In this document: piece by piece, positions 32,652 to 41,041 of the stretch | How the letters are laid out: each line of letters begins with the position of its first letter | Numbering within the stretch: the first letter of the stretch is position 1 | NCBI GenBank assembly: GCA_963719855.1 | Contig: CAVRDK010000004.1 | Span: forward strand, 62,001-126,000 | Reading direction: 5' to 3' | DNA from: CAIQPV01 sp963719855 | GTDB lineage: Bacteria; Pseudomonadota; Gammaproteobacteria; Burkholderiales; Gallionellaceae | Length of the DNA: 64,000 nucleotides | Notes under the pieces: generated by a model | Database searches by the model: none | What the model saw: the letters and a program-made list of their open reading frames with translations, nothing else | Told to the model about the DNA's origin: nothing | Translations under genes and position numbers: made by a program

Positions 32652-34009
32652 CAATCTATCGGGAATTCATATTGCACTGCCGCCTCCGGTTGGGGCGCAC
32701 CCGCCGGTTTCTTGCGACGGCGGCGTTTCCTGGGCACCTCGTCCGGCATCAGCATTTCGGCGCGGCGCTCGTCGGTAGCATCCTGAAACTCATCCCACCA
32801 CAAACCCAGTTCTGCATCCACCTCGCCGCTCTCGCAGCGCAGCAACAGAAAATCATAAGCGGCACGGAAGCGCGGCAACGCCAGCAAGCGGAGCGGACGC
32901 TGTCCGCCGCGCTGCTCGAAACGCGGCTGCAGCAGCCACATCTCCTTCATGATCGCATCGTGACGGTGCGGGATGGCAAGCTGCTCCCGCTGCCTGCCGA
33001 GAACGGCATCCATCGCAGTGTGCAGCGCCGCAATCGGCTTTTCACCCGCATCCTGCTGCGCCTTCCAGTCGGACAGCACTTCGTGCCACAACAGCGCGGC
33101 GAACAGGAAGGCGGGCGACACCGACTTGTCTTCGCGGATGCGCTGATCGGTATTTTCCAGCGCCAGCATGACGAACTTCTCCCCCTGCGGCTGTTCCAGA
33201 ATCACGTCCAGCATCGGCAACATGCCGTGGTGCAAGTCCATCGCACGTAGTTTCTTGACACACTCCACCGCGTGACCAGACAGGAGCAGCTTGAGCATCT
33301 CGTCGAGCATCCGCGCTTGCGGCACATTGTCGAGTAAATCTTTCATGCTCGCTATCGGGGCAGCGGTGGCAGCATCCAGCTTCATGCCCAACTTGGCCGA
33401 CAGGCGCACCGCGCGCAGCATGCGCACCGGGTCTTCGCGGTAGCGCACCGCCGGGTCGCCGATAATGCGCAGGGTATTTGCGCGAATGTCAGCGTAACCA
33501 TTGTGATAGTCGAAAATTTCCTGCGTGGCGGGATCGTAGAACAAAGCGTTGGCGGTAAAGTCGCGCCGTGCCGCATCCTGCTCCTGATCGCCGAACTCGT
33601 TATCACGCAACAAGCGCCCATGCTCATCGGTCTGCGCTTCTTCGACTTCTATCATGCGGCGGAAAGTGGATGTTTCCACTGTTTCCTCGCCGAACATCAC
33701 GTGCACCAGGCGGAAGCGCCGCCCGATGATGCGCGAGCGGCGAAACACGCGGCGCACCTCTTCCGGCGTGGCGTCGGTGGCAATATCGAAATCCTTGGGG
33801 TGGCGATTGAGCAGCAAATCGCGCACCGCACCGCCTACCACGAAAGCCTTGTAGCCGACGGCCTGCAAGCCTTCGGTCACCTTGCGCGCAGCCGGGCTGA
33901 TGCCACTGCGTCCGACGCCATGCACTTCAAAGGGGATGATATGGCACTTACCTTCCACCCGGACTTTGGGTGATTTTCCGAACACACGTTTGAACAGTTT
34001 TTTTATCAT
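32651..34009 (-). CDS. pcnB: Poly(A) polymerase I
   Basis: A 452-aa nucleotidyltransferase that adds poly(A) tails to RNA and promotes decay. The signature AFVVGGAVRDLLLNRHPKDF then DIATDATPEEV holds the two catalytic Asp residues, and RRSRIIGRRFRLVHVMFG is typical of PcnB as distinct from the CCA enzyme. The end is strongly basic (PRKRRRRKKPAG). Start chosen at ATG 34009 (MIKKLFKRVFGK), preceded by GGAAAG; the frame is open to 34081 but that would overlap the next gene upstream. folK is translationally coupled. Confidence 0.94.
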   Translation of the reverse strand: MIKKLFKRVFGKSPKVRVEGKCHIIPFEVHGVGRSGISPAARKVTEGLQAVGYKAFVVGGAVRDLLLNRHPKDFDIATDATPEEVRRVFRRSRIIGRRFRLVHVMFGEETVETSTFRRMIEVEEAQTDEHGRLLRDNEFGDQEQDAARRDFTANALFYDPATQEIFDYHNGYADIRANTLRIIGDPAVRYREDPVRMLRAVRLSAKLGMKLDAATAAPIASMKDLLDNVPQARMLDEMLKLLLSGHAVECVKKLRAMDLHHGMLPMLDVILEQPQGEKFVMLALENTDQRIREDKSVSPAFLFAALLWHEVLSDWKAQQDAGEKPIAALHTAMDAVLGRQREQLAIPHRHDAIMKEMWLLQPRFEQRGGQRPLRLLALPRFRAAYDFLLLRCESGEVDAELGLWWDEFQDATDERRAEMLMPDEVPRKRRRRKKPAGAPQPEAAVQYEFPID

Positions 34010-34064
34010 TACTTTCCAGGAAATACGAACGGCGCGACAAGCTTCTACCCAAATGAAGCACGGA

Positions 34065-34841
34065 TTATACACCGGGGACAAGCCCGCGCTCTCCCTCCAC
34101 AGTCACCGGACACAACCGGCAATCGTCTGCGGCGGCGGCATTTGCTTGCATCGGACCGCTTGGTTTCATCCCGCGCAGCCAACAATCAGCAAACACAAAA
34201 CCATCGCGTGTAACCACCTCGCCCATTTCAATATCGAGGGGATGCGTGAACATCGGCCCATCGAATACGAAGGTGTGAAACTCTCCATTCTCACCGCATG
34301 GATCAATATTGGATGGCAGGCTGTCAAGCAACTCCTGAGTCAATTCGCACCCCGCAAAATCGGCTGGAAGCACACGCGGATCAACACAGGTGAGACAGGC
34401 ACGCAAACCGCCCGCAAGCATTTCCTCAATCAATTCCCGTGTCGGGATATCCCACAGCGGAAAGATGGGCTCGATGCCGGTGCCCTGCATACGCTCTTCA
34501 CGATAACGGCGCACATCCTGCAAGAACAAATCGCCGAACGCCATGCAGCGTATGCCATCGTTGCAAGCGCGCTCCACAAAATCCGTCATCACGGCGGCAT
34601 ATTGTGCGTCTGAACAAGGATAAGGAATTTCTATCAGGTGCAACGGTAAACCAACAGCCTGCGCCTGCCGCTGCAATAACGCGACACGCACCGCATGCAT
34701 GGCCACGCGCCCGAATACGCTGTTAATAGTGGTAAACAGCCCGGTTACCTCATATTCGGATGACTGGCGCAACACATGCAGCGCCCATGCGCTGTCCTTG
34801 CCGCTGCTCCAGCTAAGCCAGGTATTTTTACGCATGGACAT
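34065..34841 (-). CDS. PP-loop ATP pyrophosphatase-like protein (DUF71 / diphthine-ammonia ligase family)
   Basis: A 258-aa protein with the N-type PP-loop LSWSSGKDSAWALHVL (SGGKDS variant, residues about 9-24). It further has EIPYPC, FGDLFLQDVRRYREERM and GENGEFHTFVFDGPMF, all typical of the DUF71 family. Eukaryotic relatives amidate diphthine; the bacterial role is unknown. A Cys-rich C-terminus (DDCRLCPV) is also present. It lies between hadB-type phosphatase and pcnB genes, 12 bp from the former. Confidence 0.8.
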   Translation of the reverse strand: MSMRKNTWLSWSSGKDSAWALHVLRQSSEYEVTGLFTTINSVFGRVAMHAVRVALLQRQAQAVGLPLHLIEIPYPCSDAQYAAVMTDFVERACNDGIRCMAFGDLFLQDVRRYREERMQGTGIEPIFPLWDIPTRELIEEMLAGGLRACLTCVDPRVLPADFAGCELTQELLDSLPSNIDPCGENGEFHTFVFDGPMFTHPLDIEMGEVVTRDGFVFADCWLRGMKPSGPMQANAAAADDCRLCPVTVEGERGLVPGV

Positions 34842-34853
34842 CAGGGCACCCCT

Positions 34854-35522
34854 TCAACGCAAGCTCATGATGCGCCACCCATGCTCCTCGGCATGGGTGC
34901 GTAGCGTGGCATCCGGGTCAACCGCCACCGGGATTTTCACCTTCGCCAGCAATGGAAGATCATTCAACGAATCACTGTAAAACCAGCTGTCGGCGAAGCT
35001 GCCCCAGTTCCAGCCGTGCTGCGTCATCCAATCTTCCAGCCGCGTGATTTTTCCCTCACGGAAACTCGGCACACCGGCCACGCGCCCGGTAAATTCGCCG
35101 TCCTGTTGCTCCGGCTCGGTTGCGATCAGGTGTTCGACACCAAATTCGCGCGCAATCGGCGCGGTCACAAAGCTATTGGTGGCGGTGATGACGACGCATA
35201 CGTCCCCCGCCGCACGGTGCCGCGCCACCAGATCGCGCGCAGCAACCCCCATCATGGGGCGCACCTTGCGCTGCATGAATTCCCCGTGCCAAGTGTCCAG
35301 CACATGGCGTGAGTGACGCGACAGGGGCTTCAACTGAAAATCGAGAAACTCGTGGATGTCCAATGTCCCCCGTTTGTACTGCTCGTAAAAAGCCAAGTTC
35401 TTTGCCTCGAACAGTTCACGGTCGAGTACACCCTGTTCGATGAGAAATTGCGCCCACTCGAAGTCGCTGTCGCCACTTAATAAAGTGTTGTCCAGATCAA
35501 ATAAAGCCAGGTTCACTCTCAA
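34854..35522 (-). CDS. HAD-IB family phosphatase (SerB-like)
   Basis: A 222-aa haloacid dehalogenase-type hydrolase. Motif I is FDLDNTLLSGDSDFEW, motif II VVITATNSFVTAPIA, and motif III/IV is KITRLEDW with YSDSLNDLPLL. The helical cap (residues about 20-90) places it in subfamily IB with phosphoserine phosphatase-like proteins, but the substrate cannot be told. It precedes the DUF71 gene by 12 bp and is likely co-transcribed with hda. Confidence 0.85.
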   Translation of the reverse strand: MRVNLALFDLDNTLLSGDSDFEWAQFLIEQGVLDRELFEAKNLAFYEQYKRGTLDIHEFLDFQLKPLSRHSRHVLDTWHGEFMQRKVRPMMGVAARDLVARHRAAGDVCVVITATNSFVTAPIAREFGVEHLIATEPEQQDGEFTGRVAGVPSFREGKITRLEDWMTQHGWNWGSFADSWFYSDSLNDLPLLAKVKIPVAVDPDATLRTHAEEHGWRIMSLR

Positions 35523-35599
35523 TCCCCATCATTATGATAACAACATAAATGCACTGTGCCTCGCAGCCGACAGCCACCTTCATCAAAACGAAGTTTGGC

Positions 35600-36268
35600 T
35601 TACATCGGCATGCCGTTGCCAGCCTGCATCACCTCTTTCAACAATGGTACCGATGCCCCGCGCTTCAGGCGCAAGCAGTGAGCGTCCAGCGCATCCAGCA
35701 CAACCAGCAACGCTGGCAAGTCGCGCCGCCCGTGACGCAGCAGGTATTGTGTCACCTCATGCGGCAGGACAAGACCTTTTGCGCTGGCATGTTGTACCAG
35801 TGCCTGCGCTTTTTCTTCATCGCTCAAGCCATGCACCTGATACACCAAACCCCAGCCCAGCCGCGTGCGCAGGTCGTCGCGCAAATGCAGGTGCGCCGGT
35901 GCCGCTGCACCACTCACCAGCAACATGCCGCCACTTTCGCGCATTCGGTTGTAGAGTTCGAACAGTGATATCTGTGCAGCGTCGTCCAGCGCCTCCACAT
36001 CGTCTACTGCAACCACCGACATGCCTTCCGGCACGGCGCGACACAGGCAAATCGCAGACTGTCCTGATGCGCGCGCCTGCCCGACCGCCGCTTGCAGTAA
36101 GTGGCTTTTGCCGCTACCCGGCTCGCCCCACAGGTAGAGGCAGCGTTCGCCCGCCGTCCCGTCCAGTGCATGGCGCAAGGCTGAGAGCAATTCGACGTTG
36201 CGCCCGGCAACAAAATTGTCCAGCGTGGGGTTCCAGTCCGGCGCGATATTGAGCAGCAATTGTGTCAT
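35600..36268 (-). CDS. hda: DnaA regulatory inactivator Hda
   Basis: A 222-aa DnaA-like AAA+ protein without a DNA-binding domain. MTQLLLNIAPDWNPTLDNFV is the usual start with a clamp-binding motif (QLLLNI), followed by Walker A LWGEPGSGKSHLL, Walker B VVAVDDVEAL, and sensor segments. With the DNA clamp it stimulates ATP hydrolysis by DnaA to prevent re-initiation. The start is ATG 36268; the frame extends to 36400 but lacks the family's sequence there. It diverges from purM. Confidence 0.93.
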   Translation of the reverse strand: MTQLLLNIAPDWNPTLDNFVAGRNVELLSALRHALDGTAGERCLYLWGEPGSGKSHLLQAAVGQARASGQSAICLCRAVPEGMSVVAVDDVEALDDAAQISLFELYNRMRESGGMLLVSGAAAPAHLHLRDDLRTRLGWGLVYQVHGLSDEEKAQALVQHASAKGLVLPHEVTQYLLRHGRRDLPALLVVLDALDAHCLRLKRGASVPLLKEVMQAGNGMPM

Positions 36269-36450
36269 GTTCAGTTCTGGTACAAATTGCCGGATAGATA
36301 GCAGCCTTTGGCATGGCGCAACCCCGACAACAGCGCGGTCAAGCGTTCCAGGGGCATTTAAGGTAAAATCCATCCATAAAGAATTGCCAACAAAAACCAT
36401 TGTCAGCCCAAACGGCCTGCACTTTATCCCGAAGAAAGCGAGAACTCAAC

Positions 36451-37491
36451 TTGAGTCAACACAATTCCCTCTCCTACCGCGACGCCGGAGTGGACATCGA
36501 CGCTGGTGACCGCCTGGTGGAAAACATCAAGCCCTACGCCAAACGCACCATGCGTCCCGAAGTGCTGAGCGGCATCGGCGGTTTCGGCGGCCTGGTCGAG
36601 ATTTCCAAAAAATACCGCGAACCGGTGCTGGTCTCCGGCACCGACGGCGTGGGCACGAAATTAAAACTCGCATTCGAACTCAACCGCCATGACACCGTCG
36701 GCATCGACCTGGTCGGCATGAGCGTCAACGACATTCTGGTGCAGGGTGCAGAGCCGCTGTTCTTTCTCGACTATTTCGCTTGCGGCAAGCTGGACGTGGA
36801 AGCTGCCACCGAAGTCATCAAGGGCATCGCACTGGGCTGCGAGCAGTCCGGTTGCGCACTGATAGGCGGAGAGACTGCGGAGATGCCTGGCATGTATCCG
36901 GTGGGCGAATACGACCTCGCCGGATTCGCGGTGGGCGTGGTAGAAAAATCGCAGATCATCACCGGCAACGACATCAAGCCCGGCGACGTGGTGCTGGGGC
37001 TGGCTTCCAACGGCGCGCACTCCAACGGCTACTCGCTGGTGCGCAAAATTATCGAGCGCAGCAAGCCAGACCTCAATGCAAAATTCGACGGCGAGCGCAC
37101 GCTGGCCGATTGCATCATGGCACCCACGCGCATTTACGTAAAACCGCTGCTGGCACTGATGCAGCAAATCAAGGTCAAAGGTATGGCGCATATTACCGGC
37201 GGCGGCCTGCTGGAAAATATCCCGCGCGTGTTGCCGGAGAATGTCGCCGCAGTACTCGACGGAACATCATGGCAAACACCGAAGCTGTTCGACTGGCTGC
37301 GCGAGCAAGGCAATGTAGCACCACAGGAAATGTACCGCACCTTCAATTGCGGCATCGGCATGGTGGTGATTGTGGACAAAAACGATGCCGCTGCCGCACT
37401 CAACCAGATCAAGATCGCAGGGGAAACCGCATGGATCATAGGCACAATACAGGCACGTCAGGGCAATGAGGCACAAACCAGAGTTCGCTAA
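36451..37491 (+). CDS. purM: Phosphoribosylformylglycinamidine cyclo-ligase (AIR synthetase)
   Basis: A 346-aa enzyme (E. coli 345) that closes the imidazole ring in purine synthesis. SLSYRDAGVDIDAGDRLVE is the typical start, GTDGVGTKLKLAF and GGETAEMPGMY are conserved nucleotide-binding segments. I chose TTG 36451 as the start because the family begins with (M)SQHNSLSYRDAG; an in-frame ATG at 36400 would add 17 residues unlike the family. purN overlaps its end by 26 bp. Confidence 0.94.
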   Translation: MSQHNSLSYRDAGVDIDAGDRLVENIKPYAKRTMRPEVLSGIGGFGGLVEISKKYREPVLVSGTDGVGTKLKLAFELNRHDTVGIDLVGMSVNDILVQGAEPLFFLDYFACGKLDVEAATEVIKGIALGCEQSGCALIGGETAEMPGMYPVGEYDLAGFAVGVVEKSQIITGNDIKPGDVVLGLASNGAHSNGYSLVRKIIERSKPDLNAKFDGERTLADCIMAPTRIYVKPLLALMQQIKVKGMAHITGGGLLENIPRVLPENVAAVLDGTSWQTPKLFDWLREQGNVAPQEMYRTFNCGIGMVVIVDKNDAAAALNQIKIAGETAWIIGTIQARQGNEAQTRVR

Positions 37492-38140
37492 CACCTCGCA
37501 GAAGTCTGTCGTTATCCTGATCTCCGGGCGCGGCAGCAACATGCAGGCGCTGCTGGATGCCGACCTGATCTGCTGCCGTGTGGCGGCGGTCATCAGCAAC
37601 AAGGCGGATGCGCCGGGGCTGGACATCGCCCAACAGCACGGCATCGCCACGCAGGTCGTGGCGCACCGCGACTATCCCGACCGCGAATCGTTTGATGCCG
37701 CACTCGCTGCCGCGATTGACTGTCACCAGCCCGACCTCGTGGTGCTCGCCGGATTCATGCGCATCCTCACGCCTGGCTTTGTTGCGCGTTACCCGGGCAG
37801 GCTGATCAACATTCACCCCTCGCTACTGCCCGCTTACGGCGGCCTCAATACGCATGAACGCGCGTTGAAAGATGGCGTAAGAATCCACGGCTGCACCGTG
37901 CATTTCGTCACCACCGATCTCGATCACGGCCCCATCATCATCCAGGCTGCCGTATCGGTGCTGATGAATGACACCCCGGCAACCTTGGCGGCACGCGTGT
38001 TGCGCGAGGAACATCGCATCTATCAGCAAGCCATCCGCTGGTTCTGCTGCGGCTACCTGAGCCTTGGGGCAGACGGCAAAGTATTGCTGGATCGCCTTAA
38101 ACAGCCGGGCGCTGCCCTCATTTCACCGGGGCTGGAATAG
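37466..38140 (+). CDS. purN: Phosphoribosylglycinamide formyltransferase
   Basis: A 224-aa enzyme that formylates GAR with 10-formyl-THF. VVILISGRGSNMQALLDA is the GAR-binding start; NIHPSLLPAYGGLNTHERAL holds the catalytic Asn and His, and DLDHGPIIIQAAVSV the catalytic Asp. The start ATG 37466 lies inside the end of purM, so the two are translated from one message. The DUF3108 gene follows 4 bp later. Confidence 0.96.
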   Translation: MRHKPEFANTSQKSVVILISGRGSNMQALLDADLICCRVAAVISNKADAPGLDIAQQHGIATQVVAHRDYPDRESFDAALAAAIDCHQPDLVVLAGFMRILTPGFVARYPGRLINIHPSLLPAYGGLNTHERALKDGVRIHGCTVHFVTTDLDHGPIIIQAAVSVLMNDTPATLAARVLREEHRIYQQAIRWFCCGYLSLGADGKVLLDRLKQPGAALISPGLE

Positions 38141-38144
38141 GATT

Positions 38145-38852
38145 ATGCCGAAGCTTATGCACATCATCGTCTGGTTATTGTTATGCTGCGCTGCGCCCGC
38201 AATAGCCGCCGACTCGCCCTCCCGCCTTCAGGTCAGCTACGATGTAATCAAGGACGGCATCAAGGGCGCCACCATGACGGAAACCTACACCCGCAAGCAG
38301 GGTGGCTATCACATCGAAAGCGTGAGTAAGGCGGTTGGCATACTCGCGCTGATCAAGCCCGAAACCATCCGCGTCGTCAGCGAAGGCACCGTGACTGCGA
38401 AAGGGCTACGCCCAATCACTTTCACCAACAAGCGCGAGCTTGATGCCGAACGAAATGTCAGCGCCAATTTTGACTGGGAAGCCAACAGCATCACCCTGAA
38501 TGATCGCAACGGAAAACGCACGCTGCCGCTGCCCGCCGGGACGCAGGACAGACTGAGCGCGATGTACCAGTTCATGTTTTTGCCGCTTAAAGATACCGCT
38601 CTCGATTTCTACATGACCAACGGCAGCAAGGTAGATATTTACAATTACCTCATCACGCCCGACCAGAGCGTGACGATTCCGCTCGGCACATTCAAGGCGC
38701 TGTATGTTGCCAGCCTGCAGAAAGCCGGAGAGAGCCGGACGGAAATCTGGCTGGCAACGGAACATGCCAACTTTCCCTATAAGATGGTTATCACCGACCC
38801 GGACGGTGGCAAGTTCACGCAAGTGCTGACCCGCTTCGATTTCACGCCGTGA
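38145..38852 (+). CDS. Periplasmic DUF3108 protein
   Basis: A 235-aa exported protein with signal peptide MPKLMHIIVWLLLCCAAPAIAA. The mature part is beta-rich: LQVSYDVIKDGIKGATMTET, YHIESVSKAVG, FDWEANSITLNDRNGKRTL and FTQVLTRFDF fit the DUF3108 family. Function not known. Start ATG 38145 follows GGAATAGGA. It is the third gene of the purM-purN unit, an arrangement common in betaproteobacteria. Confidence 0.8.
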   Translation: MPKLMHIIVWLLLCCAAPAIAADSPSRLQVSYDVIKDGIKGATMTETYTRKQGGYHIESVSKAVGILALIKPETIRVVSEGTVTAKGLRPITFTNKRELDAERNVSANFDWEANSITLNDRNGKRTLPLPAGTQDRLSAMYQFMFLPLKDTALDFYMTNGSKVDIYNYLITPDQSVTIPLGTFKALYVASLQKAGESRTEIWLATEHANFPYKMVITDPDGGKFTQVLTRFDFTP

Positions 38853-38885
38853 CCGCATCACTCAACCGCACCTGAAAATCAAACC

Positions 38886-40178
38886 ATGCTACTCACCGAA
38901 TACCGTCTGGATCTCGTTATCCAGGCACTGCGCACCATCCTGCCGCTGGAGCATCCTGCCGACACCTCGTTGCGCTATTTCTTCCAGCGGGAGCGCATTG
39001 GTTCAAACGAACGCGAACTGGTGGCGGAAACCGTGTTCGGTGTATTGCGCCACCGCCTGTTTCTGGAGCACGCCTGCGCGAATCCATCCACACCAGCCGA
39101 ACAGGCGACTCCGCGCCGCATGGCGCTGGCCTACTGGATAAGATTCGGCGGCTACAACCTGCGCGAAATCACCCCTCTGCTAAAGCGCGACGAAAGCGAC
39201 TGGCTGGGAAAGGTCAAAGGCATCGCTCTTGCCGAACTGCCTTTATCGGTGCAGGCCGAACTACCGGAATGGCTGGTTGAAAGATTACGCGCGACCATGA
39301 CGGACGAGGAAATCCTCACCACCGGCAACGCCATGCAACAACCCGCCCCATTGGACTTGCGCGTCAACACTTTGCTCGCTACACGCGACGAGATATTGCA
39401 AGGGTTGCAAGCCGAGAAAGTGGAAGCACAAATTACCCCTTGGTCGCCCATCGGCATCCGCGTCAAGGGGAAACCCGCTCTCAATAAAAGTCCGTTATTC
39501 CTCGGCGGAAAATTCGAAGTGCAGGATGAAGGCAGTCAGTTGCTTGGATTCCTGCTCGCGCCAAAACGCAACGAGATGGTAGTGGACTTCTGCGCCGGGG
39601 CAGGCGGCAAGACACTGATGCTGGGGGCGATGATGAACTCGCAAGGACGCTTGTATGCTTTCGACGTTTCGGAAAAACGTCTGGCCAATCTCAAGCCGCG
39701 TCTGAAACGTTCAGGACTCAGCAACATCCACCCGCAACTCATCGCGCATGAAAAAGACAGCAAGCTGAAACGCCTGGCCGGGAAAATAGACCGCGTGCTG
39801 GTAGATGCGCCATGCAGTGGGTTGGGCACGTTACGCCGCAATCCCGACCTCAAGTTCCGCCAATCGTCGCAAAGCGTGTCCGAACTCACGCAGAAACAGG
39901 CCGCTATCCTGGCCGCAGCCAGCAAACTGCTCAAGCCCGGTGGACGCTTGGTATATGCCACTTGCAGCTTGCTGCATGAAGAAAACCGCGCCATCGTGGA
40001 TGCGTTTCTTGCCGCGCATCCTGAATTCGTGTTGCGCCATGCAGGGGAAATTCTCGCGCAACAAAAAATCCCGCTGGAGGTTGGCGAGTGCCTGCAATTA
40101 TTGCCGCAAGTACATGGCACGGACGGATTCTTTGCTGCGGTGCTGGAACGGATCAAGCCGGTTAGCCAAGAGGAATAG
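38886..40178 (+). CDS. RsmB/NOP-family rRNA m5C methyltransferase
   Basis: A 430-aa SAM-dependent RNA methyltransferase. Residues 1-140 form a NusB-like helical region; SAM binding is VVDFCAGAGGKTLMLGA; the catalytic loop DAPCSGLGTLRRNPDLK holds the release Cys, and YATCSLLHEEN holds the nucleophile Cys. These two Cys motifs define m5C enzymes of the RsmB/RsmF/NOP2 group. It probably modifies 16S rRNA, but RsmB itself usually has a clearer NusB domain, so I do not assign the symbol. Confidence 0.88.
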   Translation: MLLTEYRLDLVIQALRTILPLEHPADTSLRYFFQRERIGSNERELVAETVFGVLRHRLFLEHACANPSTPAEQATPRRMALAYWIRFGGYNLREITPLLKRDESDWLGKVKGIALAELPLSVQAELPEWLVERLRATMTDEEILTTGNAMQQPAPLDLRVNTLLATRDEILQGLQAEKVEAQITPWSPIGIRVKGKPALNKSPLFLGGKFEVQDEGSQLLGFLLAPKRNEMVVDFCAGAGGKTLMLGAMMNSQGRLYAFDVSEKRLANLKPRLKRSGLSNIHPQLIAHEKDSKLKRLAGKIDRVLVDAPCSGLGTLRRNPDLKFRQSSQSVSELTQKQAAILAAASKLLKPGGRLVYATCSLLHEENRAIVDAFLAAHPEFVLRHAGEILAQQKIPLEVGECLQLLPQVHGTDGFFAAVLERIKPVSQEE

Positions 40179-40248
40179 CTGACCTTGCTTTGGCAAATTT
40201 AACCGTGTAATTCCAATTTCGGTTAAAAACGACAATAATTCCACTGGA

Positions 40249-40306
40249 TGTGGGAGCGGCTTCAGCCGCGAAACTCAAATACATCGCGGCTGAAGCCGCT
40301 CCCACA
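40249..40306. repeat. REP-type hairpin downstream of the methyltransferase gene
   Basis: Perfect 23-bp arms TGTGGGAGCGGCTTCAGCCG(CGA) and complement are separated by 12 bases. This sequence type (TGTGGGAGCGGCTTCAGCCG) is a widespread proteobacterial repetitive extragenic palindrome. Only one copy was seen here. Flanks also show the inverted pair AATTCCAATTT / AATTGGAAT. It may protect the mRNA end or stop transcription. Confidence 0.85.
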
Positions 40307-40380
40307 ATTAATGCTATTTTAAATGTGAATTGGAATAACTTGTCTTCTCTCATCTTGCTGCATTTTTCCGATTGAGCGCC

Positions 40381-41013
40381 ATGCTGGATTTCACCGAATA
40401 CACCAAGATATTTATCAGCCTGTTTGCGATCCTCGATCCGATCGGGATTATTCCCATCATCATTCTGTTCACCGCAGACATGACGGCTCCCAAGCGCGCC
40501 CACCTTGGTCGCCTCGCCTCGCTGGTGGTGTGCGCCATTTTGCTGGTTGCGCTGCTGGTAGGCGAACCGCTGCTTTCATTCTTCGGCATCAGCATCAACT
40601 CATTCCGCGTGGCAGGCGGCATCCTGCTCATGCTGATCGCCATCAAAATGCTGCTGGGTAATCTGAACCAGACCGGCCCCTCTATTGAGGATAGCGCCGA
40701 CGGCGAAGCCACCTCCGCGAATGCCATCGTGCCTTTATCCACGCCCTTGCTGGCTGGCCCCGGCTCCATCAGTGCGGTAATCATGGAGGCACACAAAGCA
40801 CACGGCATCGAACATTATCTGATCATGAGCCTGGAAATTATTTTGCTCAGCTTGACCGTCTGGCTAACCTTCCTGATTGCGCCTTGGGTGGCACGGCGTT
40901 TGGGCAAGATAGGCATCGACGTATTTACCCGGCTGATGGGGCTAATACTCGCCGCCATCGCAGTTGAATTTATCGCCAACGGCATGCGCGGCCTATTCCC
41001 CTCACTCGGTTAA
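40381..41013 (+). CDS. MarC-family integral membrane protein
   Basis: A 210-aa protein with six membrane helices. The UPF0056/MarC marks are FAILDPIGIIPIIILFTADM, FRVAGGILLMLIAIKML and VPLSTPLLAGPGSISAVIM. The family's function is unknown despite the MarC name. Start ATG 40381 is assumed; an in-frame TTG lies nine bases upstream, and neither has a clear ribosome-binding site. It converges with the chemoreceptor gene. Confidence 0.85.
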   Translation: MLDFTEYTKIFISLFAILDPIGIIPIIILFTADMTAPKRAHLGRLASLVVCAILLVALLVGEPLLSFFGISINSFRVAGGILLMLIAIKMLLGNLNQTGPSIEDSADGEATSANAIVPLSTPLLAGPGSISAVIMEAHKAHGIEHYLIMSLEIILLSLTVWLTFLIAPWVARRLGKIGIDVFTRLMGLILAAIAVEFIANGMRGLFPSLG

Positions 41014-41041
41014 TCCAAAAGTCGTTTAGCACACAATTGCG